Part shown: positions 1 through 10,400 of the stretch, one piece after another
How positions within the stretch are numbered: the first letter of the stretch is position 1
How the letters are laid out: every line of letters starts with the position of its first letter
Assembly (NCBI GenBank): GCA_964036275.1
Contig: OZ038433.1
Coordinates: 8,225,048 to 8,289,047, forward strand
Direction: 5' to 3'
Source of the DNA: Litoditis marina
Taxonomy: Eukaryota; Nematoda; Chromadorea; Rhabditida; Rhabditidae
Length of the DNA: 64,000 nt
The notes under the pieces: model-generated
The model's input: only the letters and a program-made list of their open reading frames with translations
Database searches by the model: none
Told to the model about the DNA's origin: nothing
Program-made: the position numbers and the translations under genes

Positions 1-350
1 GATATTTGCATGAATCACTGAAAAGGCAACCCGTCTACAAAACATCAAGTTCACGTTCCAAATAAAATTTGTTGACAGGAGTTAGAGGGCCCAACGTCTC
101 GCAAAAATGGCTGCCGTGCTCGGCGGCGGCGGCGGCGATAAAAGTGTCCGCCTCCTCAAATCTCGGCATAGTTTCGCTCAAAATTAACTTGTTCCAAAAA
201 TTCTTACATTGTTGAAAATCTATAAAAAAGTTGAGTTATACGTATTTTTCAGGTATGTCTCAAATTTGAATATTACGTGTGAGAGGGCCGAAAATGGTCT
301 CGCAAAAAATCATGGATAGACCGGTTTCGTGAAAGTAAAAATACGGCGTC
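1..350 (+). repeat. Dispersed repeat R1, copy 1
   Basis: This segment matches 5535-5879 in the same orientation over its whole length with scattered mismatches. It includes a GC-rich GGC/GCC tract near position 120-140 and a shared block around 255-345. The two copies bracket MCO copy A as direct repeats. It is followed by a snap-back palindrome in both copies, so the full repeated unit is roughly 0.8 kb. No coding potential was seen. Confidence 0.8.
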
Positions 351-459
351 GTTAAAAACTTCAATAAAACTTCATAACATTCCTTGTTTAGCTTATTGTT
401 CAAAAGTATCATTTTTATCAAAAATGACCGTTACTTCGTAACTATAGAAAAAGAGTTGA

Positions 460-798
460 ATTAGTATAAAAAACGGGTGTTAAGAAAGTAAAGATTGGTT
501 TGGATGAAAAGTGTGCAAGAAATATGGAAGAAGTCCAATAAAAATATTTTGAGGAAAAGGCTAATCTCGCTTTTCTTGAAAAAAAAAACAGAGTGTAAGC
601 TAGATCATTGTGAGTCGCAGTCAGAAGTTTTCTTTTCGGTAACACAAAACTCGGTATCTATTTTTTTCTGATAATTTATACCGCGCGAGATTAGCCTTTT
701 CCTCAAAATATTTTTATTCAGCTTTTTTTCATATTTTTATGAACACTTTCCATCCAAAACTAATCTTTACTTTCATAACACCCGTTTTTTATACTAAT
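460..798. repeat. Snap-back palindrome, copy 1 (imperfect)
   Basis: Two inverted arms of about 110 bases, beginning ATTAGTATAAAAAACG and ending in its complement, flank a short loop. The same palindrome occurs at 6197-6525, where the arms are perfect. It is probably a MITE or the terminal part of repeat R1. Confidence 0.75.
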
Positions 799-970
799 TC
801 TGTTTTTGTTTCTCACCTTTATAAGATTTTATAGCTTGTCCAAGCGAATCTGATTTTCTTCCCTTTATTTCGCCATGATCCGAGTCCTCGTGGGGTAGGA
901 CCAAATTACGCCAGTTTCCACACCACAACTTTTAAATTTATAAAATTGATTTCTAGTGCAATACTATAAG

Positions 971-1085
971 TTAATTGAATAGTCACGTGAAGCTGGCATT
1001 ATAATCAGACATCGTACACTTTGTCATTGCATGTTTCTGAGTTCCGCTGTGTTTACCATGTTTCACGTGACTGTGCAATTTACTA
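971..1085. repeat. MITE family 1 (AGTCACGTGAA termini), copy 1
   Basis: A segment of about 115 bases starting near TTGAATAGTCACGTGAA and ending in TTTCACGTGACTG, so its ends are inverted repeats. Related copies lie at 7565-7677 and 54469-54584. It sits between the last visible exon of MCO copy A and the window edge. Confidence 0.75.
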
Positions 1086-1131
1086 ACAGTACATCTTCTG
1101 TAGGTGAGGTAGCGCTGTCTGATTGTCTCAC

Positions 1132-3691
1132 CTGGAGAATAACCGAATACTCCTTGTCGGGGACCTCTCTTTCCCCAGTCTTGTCCACCGGGACTGTTCT
1201 ATCCTCTGGGTCCATCACAACAAAGCCTCAACAATAATCAACTATGGTGCAGTCTTCGTTACTCTATTCAAATACAGTGTTCAATCGAACTTTGTTAGCG
1301 GTTTACACGAAACCGGGCGGCAAGCAACAAAATGGCAAATCGGTTGTTTTTGTGGTAAACAAATATTGTTGCTCTCGATATGCAACCAGCAGTCAGCAAT
1401 AACTTCGGCAAACTGCTCTCTAATTCTATCAATTACTTCCAGATCTATACATTGCTTATATTAGCTATATTGTATATTGTAATCTGAATATTTTTCTATA
1501 ATGTGTTTATATTGTAGAATACATGTTCGTACCTCCCACAAGTCCATCTCCTCTGTCCGATTGCATGTGCCCGTGGTACCAATGAGTTCCTTTGTTGTCG
1601 GCGATGAACCGGTACTCGAAACTATGAACGAAACTATAAATTCACCTCTCGCAGGTTCTTGCTTTTCAATAGAAAAACTCACCCCATTCGTGCTTGAAAA
1701 AAAGGAAAAGGAGAATATTATACTAGGCAGTCACAATGACAGAGTTTTAGTTTATTTACATTTCACTGTTTACTTGTGATTCGGACATTGCCTCACTTGA
1801 TACACTCAGAACGGTTAACTCCGTGAATGTTTGGTTGTCTTATGTTTGATTCTACTCAATGACTAGACTCTGACACGTGATATTTCATCAGATATGGCAG
1901 TAAAATTCTGCGCTACATAGGTGATAACTCACTAATTAGTGCTTGTAATGGGACATTGTTGCACGAACGCCACTCCGTCCATATACCACATTCCGTGTTT
2001 ATCTATTCCGTGAACGTGTACGGTGATCGAATCCAGCATCATCTTGTTGTGCACTTTTAGTAGAACTTCCGACATGTACGGAACTACGATTGGTAGACCG
2101 GGACTGAAACAAGAATGAGTCTGATTTCACACATCTGACTTTGTTGGAGTGTATGATGATCACCGCCTCGTAACGAAGCGGCGTGACTGAAAACATACGT
2201 AAAACATACAAAATATGTGTAGAAGAGTAAATTAGAGAGAGAGAGGACACAGAGAATACATGAGGAGGGGAAGGAAGAAGATAAAACAGAAAGAGACAGG
2301 GAGAATAGAGGAAACGAAAAAAACAGAGGGACCACGTGGTTCAAGAGAGCTCACGTGTTTCCATTGATGGTTATAACCCTCTGATGTCTTCCGTCCAACG
2401 TGAGAACGTCTTCCAAATCATGTGCTGCACCCGGGTCGGTGAAAGGATCCATGGTGTAGTTCAGAAAACAACCGACTACCTGATTCGTGTCTCGCTTGCT
2501 CCAGGATGTCTAAAATCCTTCCCGCTATAATGAGTATAAAAGAGTTCGGGCAGTAAAAATATGTTGTATTTCAGTAAACCTATTCAGCCCACAAATTTTG
2601 TTCTCGTTCCAACAGTTGTCTGATGTGGTTAACGAAAACCCGGTTTGACTCGAGTATCCGGCCAGAATGATTACCTGGTCGTCATGAAATGCTCACCGTT
2701 TCTGGATCGTAGTCGACTGGAGTTCCATGACCGTAGTCGTTGTCGTACGTGGTCATAGTGAGCTTACGGGAAATGGTCATCTCAAACTCATACACGCCTT
2801 TCTGGAATCGAAACGACCAAACTACACAATATTTGAAGGTGAGTAACCTTGATCTGAGAAATTCACTAGAAAAAACATTTGTACAGTTTATCTCCCTCTC
2901 TCGTGTTGGGCAGATGTGTAGATAACTGAATGTAAACAAAACATCACTTCCGTAACTGAAATTTACTTCTATTTTCAAACAGTCAAAGTTTAACAGTCAC
3001 TTTTCCGAGGACTGAAACGAATATATGCGAAATCTCACGGATAGAACCAGGTAATCTTATTGACATTGGTATTTATCAGAAATTGTAAATTAACAGTTTA
3101 TCAACGCTTAAAGGGACCGTTCCTCTTTAATTTGGAGGTTTGAGCTGATTAGTCGATATTGTTTACATTCAAAAACCCAAATAATTCGTATAGGTGTCAA
3201 ATTCTTGTCTTGCTCCGTGTTCTCGAAAATGCGGCGCGACCACGCGCACGTACATACACCGCCGAGAGCACCTACGTACAAAATTTTCAAAATGTCCACA
3301 AAATTACAAAACCAGAGTCAAAACATGGCCAAAATTACCAATATTAAATCTTTGAAGAAAGATTTGTAAATATCATGAAAACTACAAAGCAGTGATAGAA
3401 TAAGGATTGCTGCATTACAGTAACCCAAATCCTGTTGGCTTCTGTTTCGCTCCGTAATAATGTGATTTTCTTAACTGTCTGTACGCAAGACATGAACTTT
3501 CATCTCAGAACAGAATAAATGACTTTTTTCATTCTTCAAAAATTACCTACATTGCACATTATAGAGGTACGGTCCCTTTAACTCACGCTGTTCGGTCTGG
3601 CTAATTTCAAAGGCTCTGCATACTTTTGAAATCCGTATATTTGTTGTGGCAGAACTAGCCACACGAGGAGGACTAGTACTTGGAAAACCAT
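1132..3691 (-). CDS. Multicopper oxidase paralogue A, 5' part only
   Basis: This is a laccase-like multicopper oxidase on the minus strand. Six exons are visible in 5'-3' order: 3587-3691, 2697-2801, 2355-2509, 1933-2103, 1533-1621, 1132-1226. All phases agree and give about 240 residues without a stop. The start encodes a signal peptide (MVFQVLVLLVWLVL) ending near QQIYG. Exon 4 carries the first copper motif, HVHGIDKHGMWYMDG, and exon 5 the second, GTHWYHGHMQSDRG. The start codon lies 4 nt after an AG acceptor-like site, as in copies B and C. Exon 6 has a good donor, but no exon 7 was found in 1-1131. The gene either continues beyond the window behind a longer intron or is truncated by repeats. 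Exons 3 and 6 resemble copy B; exons 1 and 2 are divergent from both other copies. Function is inferred from family only: one-electron oxidation of phenols or metal ions, secreted or cell-surface. Confidence 0.85.
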
Positions 3692-4740
3692 GAACCTGAA
3701 GGAAGGGATTGAGAACGCTAAACATGAATAAAATGAATAAGAAATTAAGAAACTATGTGATTAATCACGGGTGAGTTGAAAAACACAAAAAAATGTTTTA
3801 TGTTTTAAAAATTCTACAGTGAACTGTATTCCGAATGTAGGCAGAAGTATTGATCCCATTTCATTGTGTATAGGATGACGTTGCATGGGTTGATGGGGCA
3901 AACCTTTCTCAAGATATAATATAATAAAATAGATTAAAATTCATGTTTTCCTTCAGAGTAACACACAACAACACATTCCTGAACCACAAGAAGAACACAG
4001 AGACATTCTGATACTGTTAGTCGCATTCTAACTCACGCACGACGTGTGATACACAGTAGAATTTCCAAACACATTGTATTGTATCAAACACTATTGTATT
4101 GTATTGTGGAACAGTATTAGACCGCAAATGATCCTTTTTTCACGTTTTCGTGTCTGATGTTCTGTAGTAGTCAGATACAACATTTTTGAATACGAAGTAG
4201 TGGTTCCATCAGTGAATGTTTGTCTTTATGAAACTATTTACAGGCACATAACAACGGCGTTTGCTTGAAACAATTAGTCAGATATGTCATTTGGTCAGGA
4301 ACTGGGAACGGTGGGTGGAATGCGGTAGGTTGACCGCATAAAAACATACAATTTATCAAATAGATATAACATACAACAACAATTGTCAATTGTGGCCATT
4401 TGTATAGTTGAAGGTCTAGTCTAATGTACCTAATGGATATTTTGTTCTGAAAGAACATAGCAGAATACAAATCACCTTTTCTACATTTGGATGAACACAG
4501 AAATCGCGCTGTTTCTACACAGCGAATGGCCCCGAAAAATGCTGGGTTCGGGTGAGCCAGTATATTAACAAAAACTTCGAAAGAAAATAATGACTATACA
4601 GCTCTTCTGGCACCGTGGCACAGCCATAGAAGTGTTGAGCTCAACTTGATCAAGAACTTGAACTCATCCTAGTTAAACAGTTGTTAAATTGTTATATTCA
4701 ATAATAGTGTAGGAGATCACAACCTGAGTCAGACGCTGAC

Positions 4741-4925
4741 CAGGTGGCGTAGCAATTCCCACAAAAGTTCATTAGATCACCTCATGAGGTATTGGCACGA
4801 GCTTCTCATAAGATTCTATCGATTGCTATGCTACAACATTGAGAGTTCACGAGTAGCTCATGAGTTATCTCATGTGAAACTCATGTGAGCTCCTCATGAG
4901 GTTGGAAGGATTGCTACGCCGCCAG
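4741..4925. repeat. MITE family 2 (GGCGGCGTAGCAAT termini), copy 1
   Basis: A 185-bp palindromic element. The left end reads GGTGGCGTAGCAATTCCC and the right end is the complement of CTGGCGGCGTAGCAAT. The interior is built from repeated CTCATGAG-like blocks. A second copy in the opposite orientation lies at 12797-12979, inside an intron of MCO copy B. Confidence 0.85.
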
Positions 4926-5424
4926 ATAGTTCAGGTCAAAGCGTCAAAGGTGGTGGTCTTTTAACTCTCCATGATATAAAAGCGTGTGTATATGGTTCAG
5001 GGAATGTGTCATTTGAACTGTACATTATACGTTGTTCAACTCCGCTGTGTTTCTAGGTCGACTTATCTTGAATTTTTTATGTTATCTTAATTATTGTTGG
5101 AAGATACGCAAACTACCACCTGTAACTCAGATCTACTAGGGTAACTGGTATAGATTCTCAACGCTACAAGTAAATGGGGGCTTGTATTTCCTGGTGTTGT
5201 GAATACTAAAATAACATAGTTAAAATATTGAAAGTGTACAATGTTTGCTTCTTTTTCTCAAAAATTTCCGTCAACAAAAACAATGAACTTCTGTCTAAAT
5301 TCCTTATATCTACGAGATTTTTTCGATTTATGTTGGTGTACTTCAGTATAGTTTTTGAATTTAAAACTACACAATATGAAACTTTTTTCAATTATCTGAA
5401 TTTATAACAAATTCCGTGAGACAT

Positions 5425-5458
5425 TAATCGTGCGCAGCGCGGAGCGCTGCGCAGATTA
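5425..5458. repeat. 34-bp GC-rich palindrome
   Basis: The stem TGCGCAGCGC / GCGCTGCGCA has a 3-nt loop and flanking TAATC/GATTA pairs, giving a near-perfect hairpin in AT-rich DNA. It could be a transposon end or an extrusion-prone site. No function is assigned. Confidence 0.7.
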
Positions 5459-5534
5459 GTTTTTGTTCGAAGGTCTGCAGACATTACAAAACAGATTATT
5501 ACAATTTTCTTCAAAGTACGTCGACCATTTTCTT

Positions 5535-5879
5535 AGATTTTTGCATGAATCACTGAAGGGCAACACGTCTACAAGATACCAAGTTCACTTTCCATGTAGT
5601 TATTTATTGAGAGGAGTTAGAGGGCCCAACGTCTCGCAAAAATGGCTTCCGTGCGGGGCGGCGGCGCCGGCGCCGGCGACAAAAGTGTCCGCCTCCTCAA
5701 ATCTCCGCATAGTTTTGCACAAAATTAACTTATTCCCAAAATTTTTACATTATTGAAAAGCTCTAAAAAAGTTGAGATATACGTATTTTCCAGGTGTCTG
5801 AAATTTGAATATTACGTGTGAGAGAGCCGAAAATGGTCTCGCAAAAAATCATGGATAGACCGGTTTCGTGAAAATAAAA
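5535..5879 (+). repeat. Dispersed repeat R1, copy 2
   Basis: Direct copy of 1-350, continuing after an insertion (about 5886-6110) into the same sequence that precedes the snap-back repeat. Its GC tract differs in length (GGCGGCGCCGGCGCC), as expected for a slippage-prone run. Confidence 0.8.
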
Positions 5880-5885
5880 ATGAAA

Positions 5886-6110
5886 GAAGAGTTTAACGTG
5901 TAGTAGGAATCATTTTTCCAATGGAGATCTCATGACAGGCGGGTACAGCTTGGTTTTCATTCCTATTCACATGTCTGAATGGCGGATTGGATAAAAGCTC
6001 TATTTACGCACGGCGGACGGAGGTTCGATTCCTGCCTGGAGCACAAAATTTGCTATCACTTGAACGAGGTTACAACTACACAAACGTTCTGAACTACGGC
6101 GCGGTTTAAC
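5886..6110 (+). mobile_element. tRNA-like (SINE-type) insertion in repeat R1
   Basis: R1 copy 1 runs straight from its GTAAAAATA block to the ATTCCTTGTTTAG block within about 60 nt. Copy 2 has about 220 extra bases here. They contain an A-box-like stretch (GCGGATTGGATAAAAGC) and a B-box GGTTCGATTCC at about 6028-6038, as in a tRNA gene or tRNA-derived SINE head. Insertion ends are approximate, and no clean target duplication could be defined. Confidence 0.5.
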
Positions 6111-6196
6111 ATAAAATTCCTTGTTTAGATTATTGTTCAAAAATATCATTTTTATCAAAAATGACCGTTACTTCGTAACCATAGAAAAAGAGTTCA

Positions 6197-6525
6197 ATTA
6201 GTATAAAAAACGAGTGTATAGAAAGTAAAGATTAGTTTTGGATAAACACGTACAAGAAATATAAAAGAAGTCCAATAAAAATATTTTGAGGAAAATGCTA
6301 ATCTCGCTCGGTTTAGAGTTTCAAAAAAAGGATGCCGAGTTTTTGGTTGTCGGAAGAAAACTTCTGACTGCGACTCACAATAATCTAGCTTATACTCCGT
6401 TGTTTTCAAGAGAAGCGAGATTAGCATTTTCCTCAAAATATTTTTATTGGACTTCTTTTATATTTCTTGTACGTGTTTATCCAAAACTAATCTTTACTTT
6501 CTATACACTCGTTTTTTATACTAAT
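6197..6525. repeat. Snap-back palindrome, copy 2 (perfect 112-bp arms)
   Basis: Positions 6197-6308 and 6414-6525 are exact reverse complements by eye, separated by about 105 bases. The homologous copy at 460-798 is diverged. Perfect arms next to a degraded copy suggest recent mobility, gene conversion or palindrome correction. Confidence 0.85.
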
Positions 6526-7402
6526 AGATTGTAATGTCTTGGATTCAACGAAATCATCGAGATTCGACGCAGAACTATTCCGAAGTACTCGGCGGTTCAC
6601 GGAACTTTGTGAACACAGCAATGTTTTACTGTTAGACTCACTTGAAACACAAATATTGGTCGACATGAAAAAAACTTCGTTATTGAAATCTGGACTCAGT
6701 GATACAGATTTTTAAAGAGTGTTTATGGGGCCTAAATACTTTCTGATATTGTCCAAACGCGGGGCGGTATTAAACTATTATTGTGGTGGCGACGTTACGG
6801 CAAGTTTTCAGAGCCTAAAAATGGCTCAATATGCGATTTGTTGAAAATAACAAATATTACCCACAATGTTCATGAACAGCGAAACATGAAAACTTTTTCG
6901 ACGCTTCGAATCCAACGGCCCACAATGCAGATAGGATTAAAAGAATATTAGTGGGTTCTTTTAGTGTCTATACACTTTTTCATACGTCGGACCACACAGA
7001 ATATTATGCAGATTTGATAGAGGAATCGTATAAAGGACCGGACTGATATTCGATTGTCAATCCACTAACGTAACCACGTAAATGTGAGCAGTTGCTCTTC
7101 TACCATTATGTTGAAACGTTTGCGAAATCTTATTCTGATGCAAACGGTGTTTTTCTCGACCTGCGTCTCTTTCTGTGTGTTTTCATGATCTCGCATCCCA
7201 ACAGGTCGAATGTCTTGCGAAATAGTGTGTAGAGCTAGAGACACAGTACAGGATCCATGTGACAAGATACTCTTGCATGAGCGTTGTCAATTTTCCAATG
7301 GCAAAAGACATGTGAAATGTCCAGCATTGAGCTTCAAGTACATTTTTGTTATGTTTTTCATATTTCACTGGTATTCCCGTTCAAATTGAGCATTGCAGAC
7401 CT

Positions 7403-10400
7403 ATGATTTTCAAATATGTACTATTTCTTCTACTGGTTTATTTGTACAAAATAAACGGATTTCAAAAATATGCCGAACCTCTGCAAATGGCGAAACCGAA
7501 TAGCGTGAGTTTTTGCGAAAAGGGTGGAAACAACGCGTCATTCTATTCAGAAACTATACCAGAAGTAAATTGAAAAGTCACGTAAAGTTAGCTAATGAGG
7601 CATGGTGCACTTTGTCATCACACGTTTTTGAGTTATGCTGTGTTCACCATGTTTCACGTGACTTTGCAACTGACAAACAGTATAAAAGCATATCGCTCAC
7701 AAATGAAGATCTCAGTATTTTCGGTTTGATTACGTTGCTGGGGTAGTTCAATATCTTGAAACGTTGTTCTTTTTTTTTACACCAGAGACACCTTTAGCTA
7801 ACTTTAAACTTCATAATGGTTTATAATAAAACAAAACGAGTTTTGGCCCGACAATTCAGGCAAAGGTACGCTACACTCTCCTACACACATACGTGTTTAA
7901 GAATTATCCGAAGCAAATATTATAGAAAACTCGATGTGGATAAAATAAAAAACAATATTTCAGGAAGGAGTCTACGAGTTTGACCTAGAAATAACCCGTA
8001 AACTGTCGATGGCCACTTACAACGACAATCCATTTGGTCACGCAACGCCGTATGACTATGTTCCTGAGACGGTGAGAGTTCCTGTTTAAACAGTATGGAT
8101 TTATTGTTGGGTTTTCTTGTTAGACCGAACACGAGGTGATATGATGTTTTATTTAGTGCTGACGTTTAGACTAAATAAAACATCATATCACCTCGTGTTC
8201 GGTCTAACAAGAAAACCCAACAATACATTACACAAATGCCGAGGTTCAAAGACGATAGGACATGGAGAGTATGGATTTATTTACAATGGAAATGTGTGTG
8301 ATTATTTTCAAACAAAAAGGATTAGGCCAAACGTTAAACAGAAGAAAACCGAAAAACATGGCCAGTAACTCAAGCTCGAACTCAAAAATGTTTCATTTCG
8401 AAATCTCACATCACATCTTGGAAGAATTGGTGGTAATAACTGAACATCAAATTGTTTGTATTCCTTGTGCAAGCAGTTCCGTCAATCAATCACAACATCA
8501 CTAGTCCTCTTCCGTTTCATGACTTTGGTTGACAAAACATTGGACTGTCAGGGGTTGACTTACTTCGAACATTGCGTGAGCTCCTCGTAAGTTCAAGGGA
8601 ATATTGCACTGACTATGAGTTTGTGATGGGAATATGGGCAGATTTTCCCTGGCGATTCATAGAAAATGCAAAAGTCCACTCGACGGACAGTTCATCTGCA
8701 AGTGATTAATTATGTAATTGTAAAGCCGATTCAAAACAAAATAACAAACGGATAAACTAACTTCAATATTTCAAACTCCTCGTTAAGCAATCTTGGAGCA
8801 AGCGGGAGACGAATCAGGTAGTCGGATGTTTCCTGAACTACACAATGAACCCCTCGACCGACCCAGGTGCAGCACATGATTTGAAAGACGTTCTCACGTT
8901 GGACGGGAGACACGAGAGAGTTATCGCAATCAACGGAATCACGTGGGTTTAATATTACACGTATAATTAAATAACAAACTGGACTTAGGCTGTCTCGCTC
9001 CATATATAACGATATCTACGAGAGAGTGGTTAAGAAGGTGGATAATTTCAAATTTGTCATATACTTGTAGTTGAAATATTATTAATTTTGTATAGTTCGA
9101 GTTCTGGCGATCAGCCGGCCTGCTATCGATACGGTAAACGAGATCAAGGTTATTTTGTGACTCAGCTGCGATCAGTGAAACCTATTTTTCAAACCTCTCT
9201 AGTGATGGTGACTATTAGTGAATCCTGTCCAATATTACAGTCCCGGTCTACCAATCGTCGTTCCGTACATGTCCGAAGTTCTTCTGAAAGTGCACAACAA
9301 GATGATGTTGGATTCGATCACCGTGCACGTTCACGGAATCGATAAACACGGAATGTGGTACATGGACGGAGTGGCCTTTGTGCAACAATGCCCCATCACC
9401 AGCACGAGCTAGTGGGTTTAAGGTTTTCCAATGCCAAAAAATGACTGATACTACATACCGATGTGAATATTACGAATGATGCGTGTTAGGAAAGAGCGCT
9501 TTCTACATTTCATGCGCCAGAAGCATAAGAATGCCTATCGCGAGCACGCTATAATCAAATTTCGTACGCCACGTGCCCAGTTGTTTCTCGTGAACACATT
9601 GAGACGCGGTTAATCAGATGTTCTTGTGAGGAAGATCAATGGAACTTCTCGAATTAGGGAAGATTGACCACACCAGGTGGCCATTTTTTCATTAAAGAAG
9701 GACGATTATGTGGACCAATCCCGTTACATCGGTCCTTTAAACTGCAATTGAAAAATATATTGCGATTTAAAGGACTGAGGCGTTGCGATTGGACCACATA
9801 ATCGTCCTTCTTTAACTCATTAAGTCCGTGTAAATAAAAAACACTGTGCGAATGTACACGTACACGATAACAAATGAACAGTAAATTATTGAGAGATGAA
9901 TTCACAGCTTCGAGTACCGGTTCATCGCTGACAACAAAGGAACTCATTGGTACCACGGGCACATGCAATCGGACAGGGGAGATGGACTAGTTGGAGGTAC
10001 AGTATAGAAAATATCTGAGTTGTAGTTGCATCTTCATGCACGGGAATGTTTTTTTTATGATCGAAAACTGATACATACGGAACAATCTGATCATGGTAAT
10101 TATTTCAATAAAAGTTAAAATGCATTTTTGGAACTGGAGACGAATTTAACAATCTAGTCCACGATTTTAACCATCTAGTTGCGTATACAACATGAGTGGT
10201 GTTTCTCAGTTCGCATTAACAAAGATTCCAACTTTGTGGGCGTTAGTCATTGTACCGTCTAAAAATTGCCGGTTATAATTGTCGCTCAAAGAAATGCGGG
10301 GTGTACTGATGATTACAATTTTGTGCTGTGTGAGAGACTTTATATACGATTCGTTAACAGTGGGGCTACAAGCCTATAAGCCTAGTTAGTCAAGTAGTCA

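Larger units (their letters stand above)
3692..7402. other. Intergenic region between divergent MCO copies A and B
   Basis: No gene was recognised here. It holds a MITE (4741-4925), a 34-bp palindrome, the second R1 copy with an insertion, and a perfect snap-back repeat. Copies A and B are transcribed away from it, so it must contain both promoters. No TATA-like or other promoter motif could be assigned with confidence. Confidence 0.6.

Noticed and set aside
8731..9003. Minus-strand open frame resembling frames at 2336-2530 (plus) and others
   Set aside because: These are antisense shadows of MCO exon 3. They resemble one another only because the sense exons are paralogous.
9654..9968. 104-codon minus-strand open frame
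   Set aside because: Antisense of MCO-B exon 5 running into a palindromic MITE. It has no independent support.
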